From Flagellimonas_A sp039592695 (GTDB lineage: Bacteria; Bacteroidota; Bacteroidia; Flavobacteriales; Flavobacteriaceae), in the NCBI RefSeq assembly GCF_039592695.1, contig NZ_JBBUTK010000001.1:744001-808000 (forward strand): a stretch of DNA of 64,000 bases, read 5' to 3'. Each line of letters begins with the position of its first letter. The first letter of the stretch is position 1. This document shows, in pieces, positions 18,219 to 25,923 of this stretch. The position numbers were made by a program, and so were the translations under genes. The notes beneath the pieces are model-generated. The model did no database searches. It was not told the origin of the DNA and saw only the letters and a list, made by a program, of their open reading frames with translations.

Positions 18219-19037
18219 TCAATATTGCTCTTCCTCGTTCGGAAAATCTTTGGTTTTCACATCGGTCACATATTGCGAAATGGCGTTGCCCATTTCTTCG
18301 TAAAGATTCATGTAGCGTCGTAGAAATCGTGGATTGAACTCATGGGTCATGCCCAGCAAATCATGCACGACGAGTACTTGGCCATCCACACCATTACCAG
18401 CTCCGATACCAATAACTGGGATGGAGACACTTTCAGCCACTTCTTGGGCCAGTTTGGCGGGAATTTTTTCCAAAACAATCCCAAAACAACCCAATTTTTC
18501 GAGCAGCTTGGCGTCCTCCTTTAATTTTTCTGCCTCGGTCTCTTCTTTTGCCCGTACGGTGTAGGTGCCGAATTTATAGATGCTCTGGGGGGTCAATCCC
18601 AAATGCCCCATAACGGGAATGCCAGCTTGAAGAATTCGTTTGGCCGATTCTTTGATTTCTATACCGCCCTCGATTTTAATGGCATGGGCACCGCTTTCTT
18701 TCATGATGCGAATGGCCGAACGCAGTGCTTCCTTGGGGTCACTTTGGTAGCTTCCGAAGGGGATGTCGACCACGACGAGTGCCCTGTTCACAGCCCGTAT
18801 GACAGAGGTGGCATGATAGATCATTTGGTCGAGCGTGATGGGCAACGTGGTCTCATGACCTGCCATGACATTGCTCGCCGAGTCACCGACCAAAATGACA
18901 TCAACATTGGCGGCATCCACGATTTTGGCCATGGAATAATCATAAGCGGTGAGCATGGAAATTTTCTCACCGTTTTGCTTCATCTCGATCAACGATTTGA
19001 CCGTGACACGTTTATATTCTTTTTTGGCTGTGGACAT
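18219..19037 (-). CDS. panB: 3-methyl-2-oxobutanoate hydroxymethyltransferase
   Basis: Ketopantoate hydroxymethyltransferase, first step of pantothenate and CoA synthesis, using methylene-tetrahydrofolate. At 272 residues it is standard. Motifs: MLTAYDYSMAKIVDAANVDVILVGDSASNVMAG (substrate and metal Asp), VVVDIPFGSYQ, IKIEGG, GIPVMGHLGLTPQ and VIGIGAGNGVDGQVLVVHDLLG. Start ATG at 19037. The upstream region is shared with a palindromic repeat at 19099-19303. Other pan genes are not adjacent. Confidence 0.95.
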   Translation of the reverse strand: MSTAKKEYKRVTVKSLIEMKQNGEKISMLTAYDYSMAKIVDAANVDVILVGDSASNVMAGHETTLPITLDQMIYHATSVIRAVNRALVVVDIPFGSYQSDPKEALRSAIRIMKESGAHAIKIEGGIEIKESAKRILQAGIPVMGHLGLTPQSIYKFGTYTVRAKEETEAEKLKEDAKLLEKLGCFGIVLEKIPAKLAQEVAESVSIPVIGIGAGNGVDGQVLVVHDLLGMTHEFNPRFLRRYMNLYEEMGNAISQYVTDVKTKDFPNEEEQY

Positions 19038-19098
19038 TTGGTAAGGTTTTCTCGCTAAAGTAAGCAGATTTTTGGGAAAGCTATTTAGTATTTATGTA

Positions 19099-19303
19099 AA
19101 GGCTCCTTCCCTGAGATCAAGGGAGGTGTCCGCCTTTGGCGGACGGAGGGTTTTGAAATAAATCACGAACAGCCATACAATCGGAACTCCCCCTCCCGCT
19201 GGTGCGGGAGACCCCTTTTAAACTTAAGAGGGGAGCGGTAAAACAACCCTTTCCGTCCTAGCCTCTAGGCTAGGACACCTTTCCCTGGTCAGGGAAAGGA
19301 GCT
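19099..19303. repeat. Composite palindromic intergenic repeat (three hairpin modules)
   Basis: Lies between the divergent panB and NTF2-like genes. Module 1 has stem 19128-19134/19138-19144 (GTCCGCC/GGCGGAC). The centre has stem 19193-19199/19204-19210 (CTCCCGC/GCGGGAG). Module 2 has stem 19255-19263/19268-19276 (GTCCTAGCC/GGCTAGGAC). Modules 1 and 2 share the flanks CTCCTTCCCTG and GGAGGGTT-like ends in inverted orientation, so the whole element is an imperfect inverted repeat. It looks like a mobile non-coding REP-like unit. Confidence 0.7.
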
Positions 19304-19343
19304 ACAAAACTTTGACGTATCTTGAGCAAATAAAATCAGTACT

Positions 19344-19823
19344 ATGAAGCATCATATTCTCACGGCAGCACTGTTTGTTTTTTTCATTTTGGGAATTTCG
19401 GCACAAGAGGCCAATCAATTGGAAACTGATCAAGCAGCGGTCAAAAAAGTGATCGAAGGCTTTTTTGAGGCTTTTCATAAACAAGATTCCACCGCCATGA
19501 AAAGTTTTGTGGCCGATAATGTTCTATTGCAAACCACAGGCCGCAACAAGGAAGGTAAAACCATGTTCAACACCCAAAAAATTGAAAAACTGTACGAATC
19601 TATCGTAAGCATCCCTGACAGTGTTTCTTTTGAAGAAAAACTCACTTCATGGAACATTCAGGCAGATCGAACCATGGCGAATGCCTGGGTAGGCTATGAA
19701 TTTTGGTACAATGGCGAGTTCAGCCATTGCGGTATCAATTCATTTCAGATGATCAATTTTGATGGTGATTGGAAGATTGTCTACCTGATTGATACAAGGG
19801 GCAGGGCGGGGTGTTTGGATTAA
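19344..19823 (+). CDS. Exported NTF2-like (SnoaL/DUF4440-type) protein
   Basis: A 159-residue protein with a signal peptide (MKHHILTAALFVFFILGISAQ) and one NTF2-like cone domain. The opening helix QAAVKKVIEGFFEAFHKQDSTAMKSFVADNVLLQ and the last strands NSFQMINFDGDWKIVYLIDTRG are typical of DUF4440-like folds. Function unknown; such domains bind small ligands or act as enzymes. Its TAA stop shares a TTAA with the convergent sdaA stop. No neighbour gives a hint. Confidence 0.82.
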   Translation: MKHHILTAALFVFFILGISAQEANQLETDQAAVKKVIEGFFEAFHKQDSTAMKSFVADNVLLQTTGRNKEGKTMFNTQKIEKLYESIVSIPDSVSFEEKLTSWNIQADRTMANAWVGYEFWYNGEFSHCGINSFQMINFDGDWKIVYLIDTRGRAGCLD

Positions 19824-21244
19824 CAATCACTCATATTCACCCCCACCGCCAGACCGCCTTCAGAGGTTTCTTTGTATTTGCTGTTCATATCCTTGGCGGT
19901 CTCCCACATGGTGTTAACCACTTTGTCAAAAGGTACTTTGGCTTCATCCGGGTCGGTATCCAAAGCCAATTCTGATGCATTGATGGCCTTGATGGCACCC
20001 ATGCTGTTGCGCTCGATGCAGGGCACTTGAACCAATCCGCCAATAGGGTCGCAGGTAAGGCCCAGATGATGCTCCATGGCAATTTCAGCTGCCATTAACA
20101 CCTGTTCCGTGGTGCCGCCCATCAATTCTGTCAAACCACCTGCCGCCATGGCCGAAGACACCCCAATTTCTGCTTGACAGCCGCCCATCGCCGCTGAAAT
20201 GGTAGCTCCTTTTTTGAAAATACTCCCAATTTCGCCTGCCACCAACAAAAAGCGTTTTATGTCATCAAAATCCCCATCATGGTTTTCAATGACCAAATAG
20301 TACATCAAAACAGCGGGGATGACCCCAGCACTGCCATTGGTCGGCGCTGTGACCACACGGCCCAATGAGGCATTTACCTCGTTGACAGCAAGTGCAAAAC
20401 AGCTGACCCATTTTAAGATTTGTCTGAATTTCACTTCGGTCTCGCGAATGCTCTCTAGCCATTCTTGGGGATTGGAGTAGGGGACACTACCGATTAATTT
20501 CTGATGCATTTCAAAAGCACGCCGCTTTACATTGAGTCCGCCGGGCAATTTACCTTCGGTATGACAGCCCGTGTACATACACTCGAGCATGGTGTTCCAG
20601 ATGGCCCGTAGCTGATCGTCGATTTCACGCACATCTCTCAATGATTGTTCATTAAGAAAAACAAGCTCAGAGATGCTTTTGTTTTCATTCTTGCAATGAG
20701 CCAGCAGTTGATTTCCGTTTTCAACGGGAAAAGGAAATGTCTTAAAGGTTTCCTTATTTTTCTTTGCGTTGATGCGTTCTTCCTTGACCACAAATCCGCC
20801 ACCAATGGAGTAATAGGTCTCGTTAATGGCCTGGTTGGATTTTAAGACCGCGGTAAAACGGATACCGTTTGCATGAAAGGGCAAAAATTCTTTCTCAAAA
20901 ACAATATCCTCGTCAATGTCAAATGGAACCTCTACCAAACCATTGAACAAAAGTGACTTATTTTTCTTGACGGTTTCGACAATACCATCTATATCTTCAA
21001 CAGGAATGGTCACCGGATCAGCACCTGAAAGCCCCAATACGACCGCCAAATCTGTGGCATGCCCTTTTCCGGTCAGTGAAAGTGAACCAAAAAGTTGTGC
21101 TTGAATTTTGACAACATGGGTAAAATGCCCTTCTGAAACGAGTTCTGAAATCCATCGTTCAGCCGCCCTCCAAGGTCCCAGCGTATGTGAACTCGAGGGG
21201 CCTATGCCAATTTTAAGCATGTCAAAGACACTGATACACTCCAT
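19820..21244 (-). CDS. sdaA: L-serine ammonia-lyase, iron-sulfur type, single chain
   Basis: Deaminates L-serine to pyruvate and ammonia. The 474-residue protein fuses the beta (1-160) and alpha domains, as in E. coli SdaA. Motifs: SVFDMLKIGIGPSSSHTLGPWRAA at the start, and Cys residues for the [4Fe-4S] cluster in TGCHTEGKLPGG-adjacent and GLTCDPIGGLVQVPCIERN segments. MAAGGLTELMGGT is also conserved. Start ATG at 21244, with a -7 box 23 bases upstream. Confidence 0.95.
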   Translation of the reverse strand: MECISVFDMLKIGIGPSSSHTLGPWRAAERWISELVSEGHFTHVVKIQAQLFGSLSLTGKGHATDLAVVLGLSGADPVTIPVEDIDGIVETVKKNKSLLFNGLVEVPFDIDEDIVFEKEFLPFHANGIRFTAVLKSNQAINETYYSIGGGFVVKEERINAKKNKETFKTFPFPVENGNQLLAHCKNENKSISELVFLNEQSLRDVREIDDQLRAIWNTMLECMYTGCHTEGKLPGGLNVKRRAFEMHQKLIGSVPYSNPQEWLESIRETEVKFRQILKWVSCFALAVNEVNASLGRVVTAPTNGSAGVIPAVLMYYLVIENHDGDFDDIKRFLLVAGEIGSIFKKGATISAAMGGCQAEIGVSSAMAAGGLTELMGGTTEQVLMAAEIAMEHHLGLTCDPIGGLVQVPCIERNSMGAIKAINASELALDTDPDEAKVPFDKVVNTMWETAKDMNSKYKETSEGGLAVGVNMSDC

Positions 21245-21266
21245 GCGCGCTGTTGCTTGTTCAGTT

Positions 21267-21274
21267 CAAATATA
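21267..21274 (-). promoter_or_regulatory. -7 box of sdaA
   Basis: TATATTTG on the minus strand matches TAnnTTTG, about 23 bases before the ATG. The -33 element is not clear. Confidence 0.5.
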
Positions 21275-21304
21275 AGAAGAGGTAAAACAAGAAATGCGAA
21301 ATAT

Positions 21305-21425
21305 GAAGTACAAGGCTAGAAGTACGAAGTGAAAAAATCGGAAAAGCACATTTCTTTACTCTATTCATATCACAATTTATGCTTTGAATACTCATTTTGT
21401 ACCTCGTACTTCATACTTCTTACTT
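21305..21425. repeat. Inverted arms of degenerate heptamer repeats
   Basis: Left arm 21305-21332 is four seven-base units of GAAGTAC type. Right arm 21398-21425 is four units of CGTACTT/CATACTT type, the reverse complement. The arms are about 65 bases apart and could fold into a long imperfect hairpin between sdaA and dnaK. Confidence 0.7.
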
Positions 21426-21432
21426 TTCAGAC

Positions 21433-21474
21433 TGCCACCTTGTCATATTTCTGCGGATGGCACAGTGATTGACA
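21433..21474 (+). promoter_or_regulatory. Candidate heat-shock or sigma-54-like control region of dnaK
   Basis: TGGCAC (21458-21463) and TTGA (21469-21472) place GG and GA 10 bases apart, like a -24/-12 promoter but with GA for GC. The region also holds TGCCA (21433-21437), TGTCA (21441-21445), TGGCA and TGACA (21470-21474) as two inverted pairs. The dnaK ATG follows about 47 bases later. Confidence 0.4.
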
Positions 21475-21520
21475 TTTTTTGGTCGTAACAAATGAAATTT
21501 AAACACTAGAACAAAAAGAT

Positions 21521-23434
21521 ATGAGCAAAATTATTGGTATAGATTTGGGTACGACCAACTCTTGCGTTTCTGTGATGGAAGGTAATGAGCCCGTGGTAAT
21601 ACCCAATGCAGAAGGAAAAAGAACGACACCTTCGGTCATTGCTTTTGTCGAGGATGGGGAAATCAAGGTTGGTGACCCTGCAAAACGCCAGGCAGTGACC
21701 AATCCACACAAAACGATTTATTCCATTAAACGTTTTATGGGGAATAAATTTTCTGAATCTAAGAAAGAAGCAGACCGAGTTCCTTATAAAGTAGTGAAAG
21801 GCGATAATGACACCCCACGTGTTGATATCGATGGCCGTTTGTACACTCCACAAGAATTATCGGCCATGATTCTTCAGAAAATGAAGAAAACCGCTGAAGA
21901 TTACTTGGGGCAAGATGTGACACGCGCCGTGATCACAGTGCCTGCCTATTTTAACGATTCACAGCGCCAGGCCACTAAGGAAGCTGGTGAAATTGCAGGT
22001 TTGACCGTTGAGCGAATCATCAATGAGCCCACAGCGGCTTCATTGGCATACGGACTTGATAAAAAAGATACCGACCAGAAAATCGTGGTCTTTGACTTTG
22101 GTGGGGGTACGCATGATGTCTCCATTTTAGAATTGGGCGATGGTGTCTTTGAAGTTTTGGCTACAGATGGTGATACCCACTTGGGTGGAGATGATGTGGA
22201 CCAAAAAATCATTGATTGGTTGGCCGAAGAGTTCAAAAAAGATGAAGGCATGGACCTTCGTGAAGATGCCATGGCGTTGCAAAGACTTCGTGAGGCAGCT
22301 GAGAAGGCAAAAATTGAATTGTCATCCTCAGCACAGACTGAGATTAATTTACCGTATGTGACGGCTACATCTTCTGGACCCAAGCACTTGGTGCGAACCT
22401 TGACCAGGGCAAAGTTTGAGCAGTTGATCGATGATTTGGTGAAAAGAACCATTGAGCCTTGTGAGACCGCATTAAAATCTGCGGGACTTTCAAAAAGCGA
22501 TATCGATGAAATCATTTTGGTAGGTGGGTCAACACGAATTCCAGCTGTACAGGAAGCCGTTGAGAAATTCTTTGGCAAAAAACCCTCAAAAGGGGTGAAC
22601 CCTGATGAAGTGGTTGCCGTAGGTGCTGCCATTCAAGGCGGTGTCTTGACAGGTGATGTCAAAGATGTTTTGTTGTTGGATGTTACCCCGCTTTCACTGG
22701 GTATCGAGACCATGGGCGGCGTGAACACGAAGTTGATTGAAGCCAATACAACAATACCGACAAAGAAATCACAGATATTCTCTACGGCTGCGGATAATCA
22801 ACCTTCGGTTGAGATTCATGTACTGCAAGGAGAACGCCCAATGGCTGCGGATAACAAAACGATTGGTAGATTCCATTTAGATGGTATTCCACCTGCGCCA
22901 CGAGGCACACCTCAGATTGAAGTGACCTTTGATATTGACGCAAACGGAATCATCAAGGTTTCGGCAACCGACAAGGCCACAGGAAAATCGCAGGACATTC
23001 GCATCGAGGCTTCTTCCGGATTGACCGATGAGGAAATCCAAAAGATGAAAGCTGAGGCTGAGGCCAATGCGGAAGCTGATAAGAAGGCCAAAGAGACTGC
23101 CGATAAGTTGAATGAGGCCGACGCCATGATTTTCCAAACGGAAAAACAGCTGAAGGAATTCGGTGATAAATTGTCAGATGATAAGAAAAAGCCGATTGAA
23201 GATGCTTTGGAAGAGCTGAAAAAAGCCTACGAGACCAAAGACTTGGTTGTCATCGAACCCGCTCTGGAGAAAATCAACGAAGCTTGGAAAGTAGCTTCTG
23301 AAGAGATGTACAAAGCACAAGCCGAGGCTGCACAGGCCAATGGCGCTGATACCGCTTCAGGTGATGCAACCGGTGGTAGCGATGCCAAAGAGGGTGATAA
23401 TGTAGAAGATGTTGATTTTGAGGAAGTCAAGTAA
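21521..23434 (+). CDS. dnaK: Chaperone DnaK (Hsp70)
   Basis: A 637-residue cytosolic Hsp70 that folds and protects proteins with DnaJ and GrpE. MSKIIGIDLGTTNSCVSVMEG begins the ATPase domain; VPAYFNDSQRQATKEAG, VFDFGGGTHDVS (the usual position-specific T reads GGGTHDVS) and ILVGGSTRIPAVQ are all present. The linker VLLLDVTPLSLG leads to the substrate-binding domain, and the acidic tail ends VEDVDFEEVK, the usual C-terminal signature. Strong terminator follows. Neither grpE nor dnaJ is adjacent. Confidence 0.99.
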   Translation: MSKIIGIDLGTTNSCVSVMEGNEPVVIPNAEGKRTTPSVIAFVEDGEIKVGDPAKRQAVTNPHKTIYSIKRFMGNKFSESKKEADRVPYKVVKGDNDTPRVDIDGRLYTPQELSAMILQKMKKTAEDYLGQDVTRAVITVPAYFNDSQRQATKEAGEIAGLTVERIINEPTAASLAYGLDKKDTDQKIVVFDFGGGTHDVSILELGDGVFEVLATDGDTHLGGDDVDQKIIDWLAEEFKKDEGMDLREDAMALQRLREAAEKAKIELSSSAQTEINLPYVTATSSGPKHLVRTLTRAKFEQLIDDLVKRTIEPCETALKSAGLSKSDIDEIILVGGSTRIPAVQEAVEKFFGKKPSKGVNPDEVVAVGAAIQGGVLTGDVKDVLLLDVTPLSLGIETMGGVNTKLIEANTTIPTKKSQIFSTAADNQPSVEIHVLQGERPMAADNKTIGRFHLDGIPPAPRGTPQIEVTFDIDANGIIKVSATDKATGKSQDIRIEASSGLTDEEIQKMKAEAEANAEADKKAKETADKLNEADAMIFQTEKQLKEFGDKLSDDKKKPIEDALEELKKAYETKDLVVIEPALEKINEAWKVASEEMYKAQAEAAQANGADTASGDATGGSDAKEGDNVEDVDFEEVK

Positions 23435-23455
23435 GTAGAATGTTTAGTTTGAATA

Positions 23456-23484
23456 AAAAGCCCCGGCAATGCCGGGGCTTTTTA
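23456..23484 (+). terminator. Strong Rho-independent terminator after dnaK
   Basis: Stem CCCCGGC (23461-23467) pairs with GCCGGGG (23471-23477) with loop AAT, flanked by AAAAAG and CTTTTTATTT. Confidence 0.95.
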
Positions 23485-23610
23485 TTTGTTCACATTGTCT
23501 TTTTGATAAACTGGATAACACCGATACGATGACTACACGATTCTGTAAGTTTATCCACCTATTTACTACAAATTTCAATAACTCTTTAAATATAGATATA
23601 CCTCTGCAAT

Positions 23611-24717
23611 ATGGCTAAATCCCTTCTTTTTATTCCTGATATCTCTGGATTTACCAACTTCGTGCAGACCACAGAGGCGGAACACAGCCAGCATGTTATC
23701 GCCGAACTTTTAGAAGTGTTGATCAAAGCCAACACCCAAGACCTGAAGTTGGCCGAGGTAGAGGGTGACGCACTGTTTTTCTATAAAGAGGGTCAGATTC
23801 CTTCCCAAGAGAAGATTTTGGCACAGATAGAAAGCATGTACACAGCGTTCTACAGTCATTTGCGCATGATGGAGACCAATCGTATCTGCCCTTGCAACGC
23901 CTGTGCCACCGCCCCTAACCTAGAATTAAAGATTGTTTTGCATTGCGGTGAGATGCAATTCTTGACGGTGCAAGGCAACAGAAAACCTTTTGGGGAAATT
24001 GTCATCCAAGCGCACCGCTTATTGAAAAATTCTATCAAAAGTGATAATTATGTGTTGATCAGCAATGCCTTGGCCCAAGAAATTAAACTGGCAAGTGACT
24101 ATGAAAGCTTGCTTTTTCAATTTCAAAAAGGGGTAGATTTATACGATGGAAAGCCCATTGACTATTTATTTGCAAATATTGATGTTACTCAATTAAAACT
24201 GCACAATTTTGACGCTCCCATTTTATACAAACCGGATTTACCCCCAGATTTTACAAAGGCCGTAAAAATTGGGAAAAGTGCGTATGAAGTCTATGAAATG
24301 ATTACGAACTATAGGCATCGCCATAAATGGGTAAAAGGCGTTGATGAATTCAAATATGACGCAAATGAGGTGACAAGAACGGGTACGGAACATACTTGTG
24401 TTATCAATGGACGCCATTTTGATTTCACCACAGTAATCAAAGAGGTACCTGCACACCAACTGGTTTATGGAGAGTTAACGTTCAATCCTCCACCCGTAGA
24501 GCGGCTATACCAGTTTTATATTCTAGACCCCATATCTGAAACGAGTTGCGAACTTACGGTCGAAGTATATTGGCGCACCAAAACACCACTTCAAAAACTA
24601 TTGATGCTCATTGGAGCCAAAAAACAAATGACTTCCGGATTATCAGCATCCATAGACAATCTGGTTGATTTGATGCGGCAAAAAGAGCCGTTAGCTGAAG
24701 AACTTGATGGCCAATAA
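23611..24717 (+). CDS. DUF2652 / SRPBCC two-domain protein
   Basis: A 368-residue cytoplasmic protein. The first half is DUF2652, a cyclase-like fold: PDISGFTNFVQTTEAEHSQHVIAELLEVL and VEGDALFFY resemble class III nucleotide cyclase strands, and ICPCNACATAPNLELKIVLHCGE holds a Cys cluster. Residues from about 215 form an SRPBCC/polyketide-cyclase-like lipid-binding domain (TKAVKIGKSAYEVYEMITNYRHRHKWVKGVDE). Whether the first domain makes a cyclic nucleotide is unknown; the usual metal Asp pair is only partly visible. It converges with the response regulator gene. Confidence 0.8.
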   Translation: MAKSLLFIPDISGFTNFVQTTEAEHSQHVIAELLEVLIKANTQDLKLAEVEGDALFFYKEGQIPSQEKILAQIESMYTAFYSHLRMMETNRICPCNACATAPNLELKIVLHCGEMQFLTVQGNRKPFGEIVIQAHRLLKNSIKSDNYVLISNALAQEIKLASDYESLLFQFQKGVDLYDGKPIDYLFANIDVTQLKLHNFDAPILYKPDLPPDFTKAVKIGKSAYEVYEMITNYRHRHKWVKGVDEFKYDANEVTRTGTEHTCVINGRHFDFTTVIKEVPAHQLVYGELTFNPPPVERLYQFYILDPISETSCELTVEVYWRTKTPLQKLLMLIGAKKQMTSGLSASIDNLVDLMRQKEPLAEELDGQ

Positions 24718-24750
24718 AAAAGCCCCAGTTTTCTGTGGAGCTTTTCAGTT
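24717..24750. terminator. Bidirectional terminator between convergent genes
   Basis: AAAAAGCCCC... and ...GGAGCTTTT around 24717-24750 form an imperfect hairpin with A and T runs on both sides, serving both convergent genes. Confidence 0.55.
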
Positions 24751-24751
24751 T

Positions 24752-25393
24752 CTAAGAAGCTTTGCCAAACTCCTGCAGTTGTTCCAGTTTTACCAACGCT
24801 TCAGCTTTTGAATTGACATTCAATTTTAGGTATATATTCTGAATATGAAAGTTGACCGTACTTGGGGTCACAAACAGTTTTTCAGCAATCATTTTGTAGG
24901 TGGCACCTTGTCGCAGATATTCGACAATTTGATTTTCCCGGTTTGAGAACCATTCGAATTTCTTTTCTTGAAAAATTGAAATTACTTTTTTGGCCACGTC
25001 ATGGCTCATGGCAGCGCCATCGCTCTGTACCGAATGCAAAGCATTTAAAAAACGTTCTTTGGTCAAGGGCTTGGTCAAATATCCGTTGGCCCCCATTTTG
25101 AAAGCCTTCCTGATTAGCTCGAAATCACTTCGGTGGCTTACCAATATGATTTTTGCCGAATCGCTTTTTTTCTTGAAAAGTTCGATACCGTTGATACCTG
25201 AGATCCCATTTAAACTGACCTCAGAGAGAATGATTTCAGGATTGTGCTCTTTGAAATCTTGGAGTGCCGAACTCACACCATCACAAATTTTAGTGATGAT
25301 GAATTCGTTTTGGTTTTCTAAATAGTTGACATAGCTCTGGTGCTCATTGACATCATTGTCAATGATCATGACTTTAACAGCATTTGTTAGCAT
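24752..25393 (-). CDS. LuxR-type response regulator with Glu in place of phospho-Asp
   Basis: A 213-residue two-domain regulator. The receiver (1-120) has the acidic pair D12/D14 (IIDND), the Ser of LVSHR and the Lys of YLTKP. At the phospho-acceptor position the sequence is EIILSEVSLNG, so Glu58 replaces Asp. The C-terminal LuxR HTH is intact (FSNRENQIVEYLRQGATYKMIAEKLFVTPSTVNFHIQNIYLKL). No kinase is adjacent. I start at the ATG 25393; the frame stays open to an ATG at 25516 that adds 41 residues, which look less like a receiver. It could act as a constitutively active or phosphorylation-independent regulator. Confidence 0.85.
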   Translation of the reverse strand: MLTNAVKVMIIDNDVNEHQSYVNYLENQNEFIITKICDGVSSALQDFKEHNPEIILSEVSLNGISGINGIELFKKKSDSAKIILVSHRSDFELIRKAFKMGANGYLTKPLTKERFLNALHSVQSDGAAMSHDVAKKVISIFQEKKFEWFSNRENQIVEYLRQGATYKMIAEKLFVTPSTVNFHIQNIYLKLNVNSKAEALVKLEQLQEFGKAS

Positions 25394-25850
25394 GGTAATT
25401 TTGGATTTGGGTTTGGATACAGACAGTTCTTTTTCTAAATGGAGAACAATTCCATTAGGGTTTCTCCATGGTTGCCCAAAGGATATTCTGCATGCATAGC
25501 AACGTAGATCAGACATTTTGATGCCGTCATTTCGGGGTGAACGACAGCACTTGCCTAAATACCTTTCTTGTGCCGAATATCCTTTAGAAAACCTATGGAT
25601 TCAGATCAATAACATCTCAAAGTGATGGAGTACCAATAAATTGTGGATTCCTACTTTAGAATTCTTTGGAAATGTTTCGGTAAAAAACGTGGTTGAATTT
25701 ACCGTAGGAGTGGTAGTAAAACTTCATAAGATTTGGGTTATCGGGGTTAATATGGCAACCAATTTAAAAAAACCTTTGAATTTCACAAATAATTTGTAAG
25801 AAAAATCGTTAAAGCGGCGTTTATTTTAATATTTATCGCAACTGTTCAAT
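25394..25850. other. Intergenic stretch without recognised gene
   Basis: About 460 bases between the response regulator start and the PorP-type gene. Apart from the possible N-terminal extension of the regulator up to 25516 and the terminator at its right end, I see no gene, RNA or repeat. Confidence 0.5.
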
Positions 25851-25883
25851 AAAAAACCCCCGCGACAAGTATGGTCGCAGGGG
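25851..25883 (-). terminator. Terminator of the PorP/PD40 operon
   Basis: On the minus strand CCCCTGCGAC pairs with GTCGCGGGG across a 7-base loop and is followed by TTTTTT. It follows the stop at 25924. Confidence 0.88.
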
Positions 25884-25923
25884 CAGTTAGCAAGATTTCG
25901 AATAATTCAAAAAAGAAGGTCTT

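Noticed and set aside
21946..22632. Long minus-strand reading frame (228 codons) inside dnaK
   Set aside because: Ser/Thr/Phe-rich antisense shadow of a highly conserved gene.
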